NCBI GenBank assembly: GCA_030427205.1 | Contig: JAUHXC010000033.1 | Coordinates: 1 to 64,000 of the forward strand | From: a bacterium | GTDB taxonomy: Bacteria; Myxococcota_A; Bradymonadia; UBA7976; UBA1532 | Length of the DNA stretch: 64,000 nucleotides | Direction: 5' to 3' | Shown: piece after piece, positions 29,124 to 41,684 of the stretch | How the letters are laid out: each line of letters begins with the position of its first letter | Position numbering within the stretch: the first letter of the stretch is position 1 | The notes under the pieces: generated by a model | Told to the model about the DNA's origin: nothing | The model's database searches: none | The model's input: the letters and a program-made list of their open reading frames with translations, nothing else | Program-made: the position numbers and the translations under genes

Positions 29124-30645
29124 TCCCCATCAGCCCCAGCCTCGCCGAGGTCGAGGCCTACACCGGTGATGCGACCCACGTCGCGCTTTCGCTCTCGCTG
29201 CTCGCCGACAGCCACACCCCCATCTCGGCCTTCCGGGCCCTCGCGTCCAGCGGTGAAGACGCGTTCCTGCTCGAGAGCGTCGAAGGCGGCGAGACGATGG
29301 CCCGCTACTCGTTCGTCGGCGCCGACGTGCGCGCCCGGATGACCTTCGCCGACGGCGTGGCGACCCTCGTCGAGGGCGGCGAAACCCGCGAGCTGAGCTA
29401 TCGCGACCCGCTCGATCTGGTGCGCCATCGCCTCGCCGACTGGCGCCCGTGGAGCCCGCACGAGCTGCCCCGCTTTCCCGGCGGCGCGGTGGGCTATATC
29501 GGCTTCGACTGCGTGCGCGACTTCGAGCCGCGGGTCGGCCTGCCGGCGGGGCCCGGCGCGGGGTTCCCCTCGGGCGCGCTGCTCTTCGCCGACGCGGTCG
29601 CCGCCTACGATCACGTCCTGCGGCGGCTGGTGCTCGTGGTGCACGCCCCGCTGAGCGGCGATCGCCCGGCGGCCTACCACGCCGCCCGCGACCGGCTGCT
29701 CGATCTGATGGCCCGGCTCAGCGAGGCGCGCATGCCCGAGCGCCCGTGGCCGCTCGCCGCCGATCCGCGCCTCGAGGCCGGCCCGCCGCTCACCGTGAAG
29801 CCCAACCGCAGCCGCGCCGACATGGAGGCCGCCGTCGTGCGCGCCAAGCAGGCCATCGCCGCGGGCGATGCCTTCCAGGTGGTCGTCAGCCAGCGCTTCA
29901 GCGTCGAGGTCGAGATCGATCCGCTGGTGCTCTACCGGGCGCTGCGGGCGGTCAACCCCTCGCCGTACATGTTCTTGCTGCGCATCGGCGAGCGGGCCCT
30001 GGTCGGCGCCTCGCCCGAGGTGCTGGTGCGGCTCGAAGACCGCGAGCTGCTGCTGCGGCCCATCGCCGGCACCCGCAAGCGCGGCGCGACGCCCGAAGAA
30101 GACGCCGCGCTGGCCGCCGACCTGCTGGCCGACGAGAAGGAGCTCGCCGAGCACCGCATGCTCATCGATCTGGGCCGCAACGACCTGGGCCGCATCGCCG
30201 CGCCCGGCACGGTGCGCGTCGAAGACCGCGAGCACATCGAGCGCTACGCCCATGTCATGCACATCGTCAGCGACGTGCACGCCACCCTGGCCGATGGCTT
30301 GGATGCCTTCGATGTCTTCCGGGCGTGCTTCCCGGCGGGCACGGTCAGCGGGGCGCCCAAGGTGCGGGCGTGTGAGCTGCTCGCCGAACTCGAGCCCGAT
30401 CGCCGCGGCCCCTACGCCGGCGCGGTGGGTTACTTCGGCGCCGACGGCAGCCTCGACACCTGCATCGCCATCCGCACGCTCTTCGTCGAGCCCGGCGCGG
30501 TGCATGTGCAGGCCGGCGCGGGCATCGTCTACGACTCGGTGCCGGCCAACGAGCACGTCGAGTGCGAGAACAAGGCCCGCTCGGCGCTGCGCGCGTTGCA
30601 GATCGCCCTCCAGCGCAGTCATCCAGAGCGCGGGCAGGTGACCCG

Positions 30646-30649
<4 letters not shown>
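29120..30649 (+). CDS. trpE: Anthranilate synthase component I
   Basis: 509 residues. TrpE converts chorismate plus ammonia to anthranilate, the first step of tryptophan synthesis. The N-terminal regulatory half keeps LLESVEGGETMARYSFVG, which includes the LLES tryptophan-feedback motif near residue 50. The catalytic half shows FQVVVSQRFS, PSPYMFLLRIG, PIAGTRKRG, DLGRNDLGR, FPAGTVSGAPK and AGAGIVYDSVP, all conserved in chorismate-binding enzymes. ATG overlaps the trpR stop; the stop overlaps trpG (ATGA), giving coupling with its amidotransferase partner. Confidence 0.97.
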
Positions 30650-31247
<598 letters not shown>

Positions 31248-31251
<4 letters not shown>

Positions 31252-32279
31252 CCGCCTACGCCGACGCCATGGGCCACCTCCTGGCCGGCGAAGAGCTGCC
31301 GCCGGCGACCGCCCGCGGGCTGATGCACGGCATGATGTCGGGCGCGCTGGGCGACATCCGGGTCGCCGCCGCGCTGAGCGCCTTGCAGGCCAAAGGCGTC
31401 ACCGTGCCCGAGCTCGTCGCCCTGGCCCGCGGCATGCGCGATCACATGGTGCGGGTGCCCACCGACATCGAGGGCCCGCTGCTCGATACCTGCGGCACGG
31501 GCGGCAGCGGCCTCGACACCCCCAATACCAGCACCATGGCCGCCTTCGTCGTGGCCGCGGCGGGGGTGAAGGTGGCCAAGCACGGCAACCGGGCCAGCAG
31601 CGGCAAGTGCGGCAGCAGCGATCTGCTCGGCGGCCTGGGCATCCCGATCGCCGTCGGGCCCGAAGCGGCGGCCCGGCTCATCGACGGCGTCGGGCTGGCG
31701 TTTCTCTTCGCGCCGGCCTACCACCCCGCGGTGCGCCACGTCGTGCCCGTGCGCAAGGGGCTCGGCTTCCGCACGGTCTTCAACCTTCTGGGCCCGCTGT
31801 GCAACCCGGCCGGCGCCGACCATCAGCTGCTCGGCGTGGGTGATCCCGCCGGCGCCGCGCCGATGGCCGCCGCGCTGGCCGCGCTGGGCAGCAAGCGGGT
31901 GCTGGTGGTGCACGGCGACGACGGCCTGGACGAGCTCTCGCCCTGCGCCCCGAGCCGCACCTTGCTCGTGGAAGGCGGGCAGGTGACCGAGGGCCGGTTC
32001 GCGCCCGAAGACGTCGGCTTCGAGCGGCTCGCGCCCGCGGCCATCCGCGGCGGCGACGTCGAGGCGAACGTGGCCATCGCGCGGCGGGTGCTCGCCGGCG
32101 AGCCCGGGCCGCACAGCCAGCTGGTCGCGCTCAACGCGGGCGCCGCGCTGTGGGTCGCGGGCGTCGCCGATGGCATCGCCGATGGCATCGCCCGCGCCGT
32201 CGACATCCTCGAGAAGGGCGACGCGCTGCGTCTGCTCGACGCGTACAAAGCCGCCGCCGAGGCCGAAGATGCGCGCTGA
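31248..32279 (+). CDS. trpD: Anthranilate phosphoribosyltransferase
   Basis: 343 residues, normal for TrpD. It transfers phosphoribose from PRPP to anthranilate. The PRPP and anthranilate signature DTCGTGGSGLDTPNTSTMAA is near residue 82, followed by AKHGNRASSGKCGSSDLLGG near 108, and RHVVPVRKGLGFRTVFNLLGP near 162 (NLLGPL in the family). Overlaps trpG by ATGA and the next gene by 11 bases. Cytoplasmic, dimeric in known members. Confidence 0.97.
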
Positions 32280-33692
32280 GCCCATCGGCGCGGTGCCCCT
32301 GAAGACGCCGCCCGGCGTGCTCGGCGCGATCGTCGAGCGCACGCTGGCCGACGTGCGTCGGCGGGCGGCCGATACGCCGGGTCCTCGCCCCGATCCCGCG
32401 CGCCCGTTCGCCCAGGCCCTGCGGCGGCCGGGCCTGTCGCTCATCGCCGAGTACAAGCCGCGCTCGCCGAGCCGCGGCGCCATCCGCCCCGACGCGCGCC
32501 CCGAAGACATCGCCCGGGCCTATCTGCCTCACGCGGCGGCGATCTCGTGCCTCGTCGACGGCCCCTACTTCGGCGGCAGCTACGCCGCGTTGCGCCGCGT
32601 CCGCGAGACGGCGCCCCAGCCGGTGCTGGCCAAGGGCTTCTTCGTCACCGAGTTCCAGGTGCGCGAGGCGGCGTCCCACGGCGCCGATGCCATCCTGCTC
32701 ATGGCATCGCTGCTGCCGCCCGCATCGCTCGAATCACTGCTGAATCTGGCATCGACACTGGGCCTGGACGCGTTGATCGAGGTGCACGACGCCGCCGAGC
32801 TGGCAGAGGTCTTGCCGCTCGGCGCGGCGGTCATCGGGGTCAACAGCCGCGACCTGACGACCCTCGAGATCGATCTCGACCACGCCCGGCGACTGCTGAC
32901 GAAGGTGCCCGCCGACCGGGTGCGCGTCGCCGAGAGCGGGCTCGATACCCTCGAAGACATCGACCGGGTGCGCGATCGGGCCGACGGCGTCTTGATCGGC
33001 ACCGCGTTCATGCGCGCGCCGGATCCCGGCGGGCGCATCGTCGAGCTCGGCCTGGGTCGGCGATCCTTCGCCACCAAGATCTGCGGGCTGCGCCGCCGCG
33101 AGGACGCCGACGCTTGCATCGCCGCGGGCGCCGACTTCGCCGGCATCAACCTGGCGCGACGCTTCCGCCGCTCGGTCGACGTCGAGACCGCCCGCCCGCT
33201 GGTGGCGGCGCTGCGTGGCTCGTCGGTGATACCGGTGGGTGTCTTCATGGATCAGCCGACCGACGAGGTCGCCCGTATCGCCGACGCGGCCGGGCTCGAA
33301 TGGATCCAGCTGCACGGCGAAGAGTCGCTCGACGACTGCGCCACGCTCGCCCGGCGCTTCCATGTCATCAAGGCGCTCGACGACCGCACCGCTCACCGCG
33401 CGCCGGACTACGCCCCGCAGGTGGCCGCCTTCCTGCTCGATGGCCGCAGCCCGGGCAGCGGCGAGCGCTGGGATCCGACCCGGGTGGCGCTGCCGCTCGA
33501 CGGCGGGCTGCTCGCCGGCCGCCCCGTGTGGCTCGCCGGCGGCCTGAACCCGGAGAACGTCGGCCCCATCGCCCGCATGGCCTCGCTGTCGGGGGTCGAC
33601 GTGGCCTCCGGCGCCGAGCGGGACGGGCAGCTGGCATCCGATCGCATCAAAGACTTCGTACGCGCCGCGCGCGCCGCCCGTGAGGCACAGTC

Positions 33693-33696
<4 letters not shown>
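32269..33696 (+). CDS. trpCF: Fused indole-3-glycerol phosphate synthase / phosphoribosylanthranilate isomerase
   Basis: 475 residues, two TIM barrels. Residues 1-260 are Trp[17 protein letters not shown] near residue 55, [27 protein letters not shown] and [12 protein letters not shown]. Residues 265-475 are Trp[21 protein letters not shown] with the catalytic Cys, [32 protein letters not shown] and a catalytic Asp in LPLDGG. The order TrpC-TrpF is that of the enterobacterial bifunctional enzyme. The ATG at 32269 lies inside the end of trpD, and the stop overlaps trpB. Arg-rich loops around residue 300 (RRFRRS) are divergent from typical TrpF SSRRYV. Confidence 0.93.
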
Positions 33697-34873
<1,177 letters not shown>

Positions 34874-34877
<4 letters not shown>

Positions 34878-35704
34878 GCCGCGCGACCCCCGCGAAGAAC
34901 CGCATCACCGCCGCCGTACGCGCCCGCAACGCAGCCGGGCAGGGGGCCTTCGTGCCTTTCCTGGTGCTGGGTGATCCCGACTTCGAGACCAGCCTGATGC
35001 TGGCGCAGACCCTCGCCGACAACGGCGCCGACGCGCTCGAGCTGGGCTTCGCCTTCAGCGATCCACCCGCGGACGGCCCTGTCATTCAGCGGGCCGACGA
35101 GCGCGCGCTCGCCGCCGGCATGACGCCGGCCAAGGCGTTCGATCTCATCGAGGCTCTGCATCGGACCCATGCCATCCCCGTCTCGCTGCTGGTGTACTAC
35201 AACCTCGTGCTGCAGTTCGGGGTCGACGCCTTCTACCGCCGCGCCGCCGCGGTCGGCGTCGACGCGGTGCTGGTCGCCGATCTGCCGCCCGAGCACGCCA
35301 AGGACGCCGTCGAAGCCGCGCGCAGCCACGGCGTCGCGCCGGTCTTCCTGGCCTCCGAGCTGAGCCCGCCCGAGCGCCTCGAACGCATCGCGGCGCTGGC
35401 CGAAGGCTATATCTATGCCTTGGCCCGGGTCGGCGTGACCGGCGAGCAGACGGACGTCGATCCCAACCTGTCGGCGGCGCTCGATCGCATGCGCGCCGCC
35501 ACCGATCTGCCGTTGCTCGCGGGCTTCGGCATCGGCGGCCCCGAGCAGGCCCTCGCCGCCCGGCGGGCCGGCGCCGACGGCGTCATCGTCGGCAGCGCCA
35601 TCGTGCGCCGGGTGGCCGCGCACCTCGACGATCGCGACGCCATGCGCGACGCCGTCGCTGAGATCGCGTCGACCCTGGCCGCCGCCGCCCACACAACACT
35701 CTAG
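34874..35704 (+). CDS. trpA: Tryptophan synthase alpha chain
   Basis: 276 residues. TIM barrel that cleaves indole-3-glycerol phosphate and passes indole to TrpB. Catalytic Glu in [14 protein letters not shown] near residue 56 and Asp in the same motif; [10 protein letters not shown] near 24 (usually TAGDP), [10 protein letters not shown] near 135, [10 protein letters not shown] near 183 and GFGIGGPEQ near 216, VIVGSAIV near 237. ATG overlaps the trpB stop. It is the last canonical trp gene; 27 bases separate it from a small coupled frame and aroA. Confidence 0.96.
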
Positions 35705-35731
35705 TCATAACGAGCCGTCACGAGTCATCCC

Positions 35732-35824
35732 ATGTCGATCGTCATGCACCACGCCGCCACCCCCGTCGACGTGCAGGGGGTCTGCGATGTCATCGCCGCC
35801 CGCTCGCTGGCCCGGCTCGGCTGA
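35732..35824 (+). CDS. 30-codon frame resembling the start of DAHP synthase (relic or leader)
   Basis: Thirty residues, MSIVMHHAATPVDVQGVCDV then IAARSLARLG, ending in TGA that overlaps the aroA ATG (TGATG). The spacing of hydrophobic and small residues matches the first strand and helix of the ferredoxin-like regulatory domain at the N-terminus of AroF-type DAHP synthases (M-x-V-V-M-x-x-x-A-T-x-x-x-I, then V-x-x-x-I-x-x-L-G). The rest of that enzyme is absent. It may be a deletion scar that still couples aroA translation to trpA, or a small leader peptide. Homology is my reading by eye. Confidence 0.5.
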   Translation: MSIVMHHAATPVDVQGVCDVIAARSLARLG

Positions 35825-37077
35825 TGGCGACCGCATCCCAACGGCTGATCACGCTGCCGGTGCCCGGCAGCAAGAGCGTGACCCATCGCGCCTTCTTGCT
35901 GGGTGCCTTGTCGACGGTGCCCTGCCGGGTCGAAGCGCCGCTGATGGGCGCCGACTGCAAGAGCACGCTGAGCGTCCTGCGCGGCCTCGGCGCGCGCTTC
36001 ACCGTCGAAAAGACCGCGGTGTGCTTCGAGCCCATCGCCGACTTCACTCCCGCGGACGCGCCGCTGGACTGCGGCAACTCGGGCACGACGCTGCGGCTCG
36101 TATCGGGCCAGGTCGCTCGGCTGGCGGGCCGCTCGACGCTCGTCGGCGACGACTCCCTCAGCGGGCGGCCCAACGGCCCGCTGCTCGACGCGCTGCGCGG
36201 CGCCGGGGCGTCGGTCGACTCGAACGACGGCACCGCGCCGCTCGACATCGCCGGGCCGATCCGCGCCGGTGTCTTCGAACTGCCGCCGCGGGTCAGCAGC
36301 CAGTACGCCTCGTCGCTGATGCTGGCCGCGGCGCTGCTCGACGGCGACAGCGTCGTGGTCCTGCCGCCGCCGGTGGCCAGCCGGCCGTATCTGGACATCA
36401 CCCGCGAGGTCGCCGCGGCGTTCGGCGTGACGCTCGACTTCGCCGAGGGCCCAGGCGGCCTGAGCGCGGCGATCGCCGGCGGCCAGCGACCGAAGGCCGC
36501 GCGCTACGCGGTGGAAGGGGACTGGTCGGGCGCGGCTTTTCCGCTCGTGGCCGGCGCGCTGCTCGGCCGGCCGGTGGCGCTCAGCGGGCTGCGCCGAGAC
36601 AGCGCGCAGGGCGACCGCGCGGTGGTCGACATCATGGGCCGCTTCGGGCCGCGGATCACATGGCGCGATGACACGCTGATGCTCGAACCGATGCCATTGA
36701 AGGCGCCCGATGTCATCGATCTGGGCGCAACGCCCGATCTCTTTCCCGCGCTGGTCGCGCTCGCTGCGCTGGCCGAGGGCACGACCACGTTCGTCGGCGC
36801 GCCGAGCCTGCGGCACAAGGAGTGCGATCGCATCGCTGCGATGGCGGCCGGGCTGACCGACTTCGGGGTCGAATGCCACGAACGCCCCGACGGGCTGGTG
36901 GTGGTCGGCGGCGGGCTGCGCGCGGCGGATCACATCATCCAATGCCACCACGACCATCGCATTCACATGGCCTTCTCGATCCTGGCGCGCCTCGCCCCCG
37001 CCACCGTCGCCGACCGCGGGTGCGAAGCGGTGAGCTACCCCGACTTTCACGATCATCTCGAGCGCATCACGGGGTGA
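35824..37077 (+). CDS. aroA: 3-phosphoshikimate 1-carboxyvinyltransferase (EPSP synthase)
   Basis: 417 residues, sixth step of the shikimate pathway leading to chorismate, the TrpE substrate. Motifs: PGSKSVTHRAFLLGAL near residue 14, GNSGTTLRLVSG near 89, VGDDSLSGRPNGPLLDAL near 107 (GDxSLxxRP), SSQYASSLMLAAALL near 158 and RHKECDRIAAMAAGL near 333. The DHRIHMAFSILA segment near 378 is also typical. It is the last gene of the trp operon, and its 3' end overlaps the convergent lipoprotein gene by 11 bases. Confidence 0.95.
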   Translation: MATASQRLITLPVPGSKSVTHRAFLLGALSTVPCRVEAPLMGADCKSTLSVLRGLGARFTVEKTAVCFEPIADFTPADAPLDCGNSGTTLRLVSGQVARLAGRSTLVGDDSLSGRPNGPLLDALRGAGASVDSNDGTAPLDIAGPIRAGVFELPPRVSSQYASSLMLAAALLDGDSVVVLPPPVASRPYLDITREVAAAFGVTLDFAEGPGGLSAAIAGGQRPKAARYAVEGDWSGAAFPLVAGALLGRPVALSGLRRDSAQGDRAVVDIMGRFGPRITWRDDTLMLEPMPLKAPDVIDLGATPDLFPALVALAALAEGTTTFVGAPSLRHKECDRIAAMAAGLTDFGVECHERPDGLVVVGGGLRAADHIIQCHHDHRIHMAFSILARLAPATVADRGCEAVSYPDFHDHLERITG

Positions 37078-38032
37078 GCGATCGCCTCACCGCGGCGGTC
37101 TCCACCGTGTGCGGCTGGTGGCCCAGGTGCACCGTCAGCCCCGGGATCGTCGCCGCCAGCGCCTGCAGGCGCTTCAGGCTGCGGGCGGCGCCGTCCAGGT
37201 CGTTGTTGAAGGTGCCCGGCTCGACGCCGTGATCCCAGCCCCAGTCGGTGTGGCAGGCGTCGCCGACGAGCAGGGCCGGGCCCTCGGGGGTGCGCACGAG
37301 GAAGGCGGTGCTGCCCGGGGTATGCCCCGGCACGTACAGCGCGAAGACGGTGCCGTCGCCGAAGATGTCGAGCACGCCGTGCAGCGCGCCGTCGGGGTCC
37401 GGCTCGAAGCGCCACGTCTGCAGCTCGATGTCGCCGACCAGCGCGTCGGTGGTGCCTTGCGTGAACATGTTGAGAAACGCCGAGGCCTCGCTCTCGCCGG
37501 GGCCGGTGTAGACCGGCACGGCGTCGGGCACGTCGGGCAGGCCCATGATGTGATCCAGGTGGATGTGGGTCAGGAATACGCCCGCCAGCGGGCCGTTGGC
37601 CGCCAGCCACTCGGCGGTGTCGACGTGCACCTCGAGCTTCTCGAGGTTCATCGCCGAGGCGACCAGCGAGGAGACCGGCGCGGTGTCTGCGTCGCGGAAG
37701 GCGGCGGCGACGCCCGTGTCGACGAGGAAGCGGCCGCGGGTCGGGTGCTCGATGGCGTAGGCGTAGATCTGGATCGGCTCTTCGCCGTCTTCGAGCCCGT
37801 GGGCCTCGGCGGTGGGGTGGTCGAGGTTGATCAGCCCGCTGCGGTCGACGGCCCAGTCGGCGGCGACGATGCGGGTGAGCTTCACCGGGCCCGGCGTGGT
37901 CGCGGCGGCGCGCAGGGCGCCGCTCGTCGTCGGCGTGCCCAGATCGGTGGGGCGGGTCTGGTGGCTGCTGGCGGCGCAGCCGGCGGTGAGCAGGGCCAGC
38001 GCGAGGGCGGCCGTGATCGATGGGCTCTGCAT
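37067..38032 (-). CDS. Metallo-beta-lactamase-fold lipoprotein
   Basis: 321 residues; ATG 38030-38032 has CCGGAGAG upstream. Lipobox LTAGC (Cys19). The zinc motif THIHLDHIMG (HxHxDH) is near residue 166, followed by GHTPGSTAFL near 245 (third His ligand) and GDACHTDWGWD near 266 (bridging Asp). The arrangement resembles quorum-quenching lactonases and related N-acyl-homoserine-lactone hydrolases (AidC/AttM-like) as much as beta-lactamases. Periplasmic face of the outer membrane is inferred. A LysR regulator is divergent, 93 bases away, and probably controls it. The 3' end overlaps aroA. Confidence 0.85.
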   Translation of the reverse strand: MQSPSITAALALALLTAGCAASSHQTRPTDLGTPTTSGALRAAATTPGPVKLTRIVAADWAVDRSGLINLDHPTAEAHGLEDGEEPIQIYAYAIEHPTRGRFLVDTGVAAAFRDADTAPVSSLVASAMNLEKLEVHVDTAEWLAANGPLAGVFLTHIHLDHIMGLPDVPDAVPVYTGPGESEASAFLNMFTQGTTDALVGDIELQTWRFEPDPDGALHGVLDIFGDGTVFALYVPGHTPGSTAFLVRTPEGPALLVGDACHTDWGWDHGVEPGTFNNDLDGAARSLKRLQALAATIPGLTVHLGHQPHTVETAAVRRSLTP

Positions 38033-38125
38033 GACGTCTCTCCGGTGAGTCGTTGTCGACCACGCCATGGTCGTTCATCATCAGGCGCATGGAAAACGGC
38101 CGAATCTGCATGGAGCCATCCGAAA

Positions 38126-39022
38126 ATGGATATCTCGTGGGACGACGCGCGCATCTTCCTGGCGGTGGCCGACAGCGGCAGCTTCAGCGCGGCCGCCCGC
38201 GCGCTGCGCATGGGCCAGCCGACGGTCAGCCGGCGCATCGCCGAGTTCGAGGCGCGGCTGGGCCGGGTGCTCTTCAACCGCGGCCGACAAGGGGCGACGC
38301 TGACCGCCGAGGGCGGGCGGTTGTTGACGTCGGCGCGGCAGATGGCCCGCTGGTCGGCGGAGTTCGAGCGGGCGCTCGCCGAGGGGGAGGACGCCGCCCG
38401 GGGCCCGGTGCGGTTGACGGCCCCGCCGGGCATCGCCTTCGAGTTCCTGGTGCCGTTCTGCGCGCTGCTGAAGACGCAGCTGCCGGGCATCCGGCTCGAC
38501 CTGCTGGCGACGGTGGACTACCTCGATCTGACGCTGGGTCAGGCCGATCTGGCCATCCGCTCGCGGCCGGCCAGCGAGCCGGGGGTCGAGACGCTCTACA
38601 GCCTGGAGGTGCCGGTGGGTATCTTCGCGGCGCCGAGCTATCGCGAGCGGCTGCCGGCGGGTCCGCTGAAGGTGGGCGACCTGGATTGGATCTGCTGGGC
38701 CGGCGCCAAGGAGCGGCTGATGCCGCGGCCGCAGCTCGAGGCGCTGATCCCCGACTTCGAGCCGGCGTTCGCGTCCGATGACTATCTGATCCAGGTCCGC
38801 GCGTGTCAGATGGGGCTGGGCGCGATGTTCCGCGGGCGCATCCGCCACCCGCTGATCGCCGACATGGGTCTGGTCGAGCTGCCCGTCGACCTGCCGCCGG
38901 TGCGCGACGCGCTGCACCTGATCGGGGCCCGCGGCATGCGCCATGTGCCGCGGGTGCGGGCGGTCATCGACGCGCTGATCGACGCGCTGGACGATACGGT
39001 GCGCCTGCGGCCGCCGGCTTGA
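38126..39022 (+). CDS. LysR-family transcriptional regulator
   Basis: 298 residues from ATG 38126 (GGAG about 10 bases upstream). N-terminal winged helix-turn-helix (DDARIFLAVADSGSFSAAAR, then LRMGQPTVSRRIAEFEARLG) and LysR substrate-binding domain from residue 90 (GPVRLTAPPGIAFEFLVP). The HTH is of the CrgA/DsdC-like subgroup that controls nearby genes. It is divergent from the metallo-beta-lactamase-fold gene, its likely target; effector unknown. Confidence 0.93.
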   Translation: MDISWDDARIFLAVADSGSFSAAARALRMGQPTVSRRIAEFEARLGRVLFNRGRQGATLTAEGGRLLTSARQMARWSAEFERALAEGEDAARGPVRLTAPPGIAFEFLVPFCALLKTQLPGIRLDLLATVDYLDLTLGQADLAIRSRPASEPGVETLYSLEVPVGIFAAPSYRERLPAGPLKVGDLDWICWAGAKERLMPRPQLEALIPDFEPAFASDDYLIQVRACQMGLGAMFRGRIRHPLIADMGLVELPVDLPPVRDALHLIGARGMRHVPRVRAVIDALIDALDDTVRLRPPA

Positions 39023-39042
39023 CCGTGCTCACAGCATCTCAG

Positions 39043-40305
39043 TCACAGCCGCTCGCGGGTGAAGTCGAGGCAGGCGTCGCTGTCTTCGCCGCAGGCCGCC
39101 TCGCGAATGCAGCGCTCCATCTCGCCGCAGGGCAGCGCGTCGGGCTCGGCGACGCAGGCCAGCACCGCCTGGCGGATGACATTGCCCATGCAGGCGAGCC
39201 GCTCGGGCTGGACGAGCAGCGCGCCGCGGGGATCGCAGCGGTCGAGGAAGTCGGCGTAGTCCCCGTCGAGCCAGCCGGCATCGCATTCGAGGCCGCCCAC
39301 GCAGGCGTGCACGATGGTGCTGTCGAAGCACTCCGGCGACTCTTCGAGCGCGCATTGCTCCATGGTGCGCCGATGGGCGTCGTCGAGCCGCAGCGCGGCG
39401 TGGTCGCAGGCTCGATAACACTGCGAGTACCGGTCCCGATCGCCGCAGACGCCCGTGCTGCGGTCGCAGATGCTGTAGCAGTCGACCGCCAGCCGGGTCG
39501 ACAGGATCGCCATGCACCCCGGGTCGCCCTGACACGCGGCCTGGTTGAGGCAGAACTCCATGTCGACGCACATGCCATTGAACAGGCACTGCTCGATGGC
39601 GCCGCGGCGCTCGGGGGTGAGGCAGGCCCATTGCTGCGGTTCGCGGTAGGGGTCTTCGCGGCAGTCGGCCTCGTTGAGCCAGCCGCGGCCGTCCATCGCG
39701 CAGCGGGCGATGGTATCGCAGTGCGCGCCGACGATGGCCTCGGCGTCGCAGTCGAGCGCTTCGAGGCAGCGGCGGGCCCGGTCGTCGGCCTGCGGGTCGT
39801 CGGCGAGGCAGTCGAACCACGGGCCGTAGTGCAGCGGATCGAGCGCGGTGACGGCGGCGCGGCACGCCGAGCGGTTGGCGAGGCCCTGCCGGGTATCGTC
39901 GGGGATGAGGGCGGCGCAGCGCTCGAGGGCGGCGTCGAGCTCGACGGGGGCCGGCTCGGGCTCGGGCTCGGGCTCGGGCTCCGGCTCGGGGGCAGGTTCG
40001 GGTTCGGGGATGGGCTCGGGCTCGGGCTCGGGTTCGGGGACCGGGTCGGGTTCGGGGAACGGCTCAGGCTCGGGCTCGGGCTCGGGCTCGGGGACCGACT
40101 CGGGCTCGGGGACCGGCTCGGGCTCGGGGACCGGCTCGGGCTCGGGCACCGGCTCCGGCTCACCGGGCTCGGGTTCCGGGGCCGGCTCGGGCTCGACGAG
40201 CGGCGCGTCGTCCGGCGCGGGGGCGGGTTGCTCGATGCACCCCCCGCCGAGCGAGAGCAGCGACAGCGAGAGCAGACATAGGGCGGCGGGCGACGGGCGT
40301 GGCAT
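39043..40305 (-). CDS. Cys-rich lipoprotein with long EPEP linker
   Basis: 420 residues. ATG 40303-40305 has GAGGAGGTC upstream. Lipobox LGGGC (Cys23). Residues about 35-115 are an almost pure Pro-Glu linker. Residues 115-420 contain around 26 cysteines with recurring CxxxxxxxC pairs ([40 protein letters not shown]) suggesting several repeats of a small disulphide-rich helical domain. Similar Cys patterns occur in the tail of the CxxCH lipoprotein at 20.5 kb. No enzyme motif. Surface or periplasmic location inferred. Confidence 0.75.
   Translation of the reverse strand: MPRPSPAALCLLSLSLLSLGGGCIEQPAPAPDDAPLVEPEPAPEPEPGEPEPVPEPEPVPEPEPVPEPESVPEPEPEPEPEPFPEPDPVPEPEPEPEPIPEPEPAPEPEPEPEPEPEPAPVELDAALERCAALIPDDTRQGLANRSACRAAVTALDPLHYGPWFDCLADDPQADDRARRCLEALDCDAEAIVGAHCDTIARCAMDGRGWLNEADCREDPYREPQQWACLTPERRGAIEQCLFNGMCVDMEFCLNQAACQGDPGCMAILSTRLAVDCYSICDRSTGVCGDRDRYSQCYRACDHAALRLDDAHRRTMEQCALEESPECFDSTIVHACVGGLECDAGWLDGDYADFLDRCDPRGALLVQPERLACMGNVIRQAVLACVAEPDALPCGEMERCIREAACGEDSDACLDFTRERL
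39955..40196 (-). repeat. Pro-Glu codon repeat tract
   Basis: Hexamer-based repeat of CCCGAG/CCGGAG-type codons (read on the minus strand) encoding about 40 Pro-Glu pairs. It is in frame and could vary in length by slippage. Confidence 0.85.
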
Positions 40306-40461
40306 CTCGACCTCCTCGACGGGTGTGTCGTACATGCTGCCGGTTCGCGCCGACCGGCACAGGAGAAGGCTTCTTCGCGGGCCGAGGGGCGAAAAACCTT
40401 TCACCCCGGGCCCCGGGCCGATTGGCGTATGGTGTACGGCGCACGGCGGCAGGAGGAGATC

Positions 40462-41613
40462 GTGCAGTCAGGGGTCGGTCGGCGCTGCAGATGGGTCGTG
40501 ATGGCGCTCCTCGCGTTCGTCTGGGCGTGCGAGGGGCGGCCGAGCGGGCCGGTGGTCGACAGCGAGAGTCACTGGCTCGAACGCTGCGAGACCGCCGCGA
40601 CCTGCGGCGGCGCCCTGGAGTGCGTCTGCGGGGTCTGCACCGTGCCGTGCGACGGCCCCGGCGGGTGCGGCAGCGTCGTGAGCGGCATGGTCTGCGCGCC
40701 CGAGCCCGATCGCTGCCCGATCTTCGCCGGCGGGCTGTGCACCGCCCGCTGCGCGGTCGACGGCGACTGCGTGCGCGAGCACCTGGCCTGCGTGGCGGGG
40801 GCGTGCATGCCCATCGCCAGCGCGCTGCCCGATCTGGGCCCCGACATGTCACCGCCACAAGACATGACGCCCGGTCCGGCGCCCGCCGATCTGGGGCCTT
40901 CTGGTGACATGGAGCCGTCCGCCGACATGGGTATGCCCGACATGTCACCGGAAGGTGACGCCATGGCGCCGGACATGGCCGCCGACATGGCCCTGCCCGG
41001 CGACATGGCCCCGCCCGATATGGCGCCCGCCGCCGATATGGCGCCGCCGGTCGAGGGCGAGTGCGCGCACCCCGACTCGACCTGCGTCGACGACGCGCAG
41101 TGCGCGCCGGGGGTCTGCAGCAACGCGCTGCCCGGCGGCCCCTGCGCCTGCGTCGACCCTGCCCCGGCGATCGAGCGGGTCATGTGCCCCGCCGGCGAGT
41201 GCTGCGCCGACGACGAGTGCCCCGCGGTGGGCGAGCAGGCCGGGCGCTGCCAGGGCGAGCGCCTCGACCCCCAGAACAACGCCTGCTTCGGCGAGCCGGC
41301 GATCAACGTCTGCGTCGCCGAGGCCTGCGCGGCCGACGCCGACTGCGACCCGGGCAAGACCTGCATCCGCCCCGGCGAGTACGGCCACGCCATCAGCGCC
41401 TGCGTCGACGCCACCTGCGCCACCGACGCCGACTGCGTCGACGGCGCCGAGGGGCAGTGCACGCCGTTCTTCAGCGCCTGCTTCGTGCGCGGCTTCCACT
41501 GCACCTACCTCATCGACGCCTGCCGGACCGACGCCGACTGCCCCGAGCGCGGCGCGCCCAAGGTCTGCCTGCCGCTCGACGGCGGCGGCACCGAGTGCCG
41601 CGAGGTGCCGTAG
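40462..41613 (+). CDS. Cys-rich lipoprotein with PDM linker
   Basis: 383 residues. GTG 40462 is preferred because AGGAGGAGA sits just upstream; ATG 40429 has no such site. Lipobox FVWAC (Cys23). Residues 40-120 contain a Cys-rich module ([20 protein letters not shown]). The linker (residues 125-205) is rich in PDM/ADM units. Residues 205-383 hold further Cys pairs with [25 protein letters not shown] and CRTDADC, a pattern found in many myxobacterial surface proteins. No catalytic motif. Divergent from the EPEP lipoprotein by 156 bases. Confidence 0.78.
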   Translation: MQSGVGRRCRWVVMALLAFVWACEGRPSGPVVDSESHWLERCETAATCGGALECVCGVCTVPCDGPGGCGSVVSGMVCAPEPDRCPIFAGGLCTARCAVDGDCVREHLACVAGACMPIASALPDLGPDMSPPQDMTPGPAPADLGPSGDMEPSADMGMPDMSPEGDAMAPDMAADMALPGDMAPPDMAPAADMAPPVEGECAHPDSTCVDDAQCAPGVCSNALPGGPCACVDPAPAIERVMCPAGECCADDECPAVGEQAGRCQGERLDPQNNACFGEPAINVCVAEACAADADCDPGKTCIRPGEYGHAISACVDATCATDADCVDGAEGQCTPFFSACFVRGFHCTYLIDACRTDADCPERGAPKVCLPLDGGGTECREVP

Positions 41614-41623
41614 CCGCCGCATA

Positions 41624-41644
41624 CGAATCCCGAGCCGGGGTTCG
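41624..41644 (+). terminator. Terminator-like hairpin
   Basis: CGAATCCCG (41624-41632), loop AGC, CGGGGTTCG (41636-41644): 9 pairs including one G-T. There is no T-tract, so termination would be weak or factor-assisted. Confidence 0.35.
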
Positions 41645-41684
41645 GCATCTCTGGTGGTTGCCCATCCACGCAGGAGGCGCCCCC

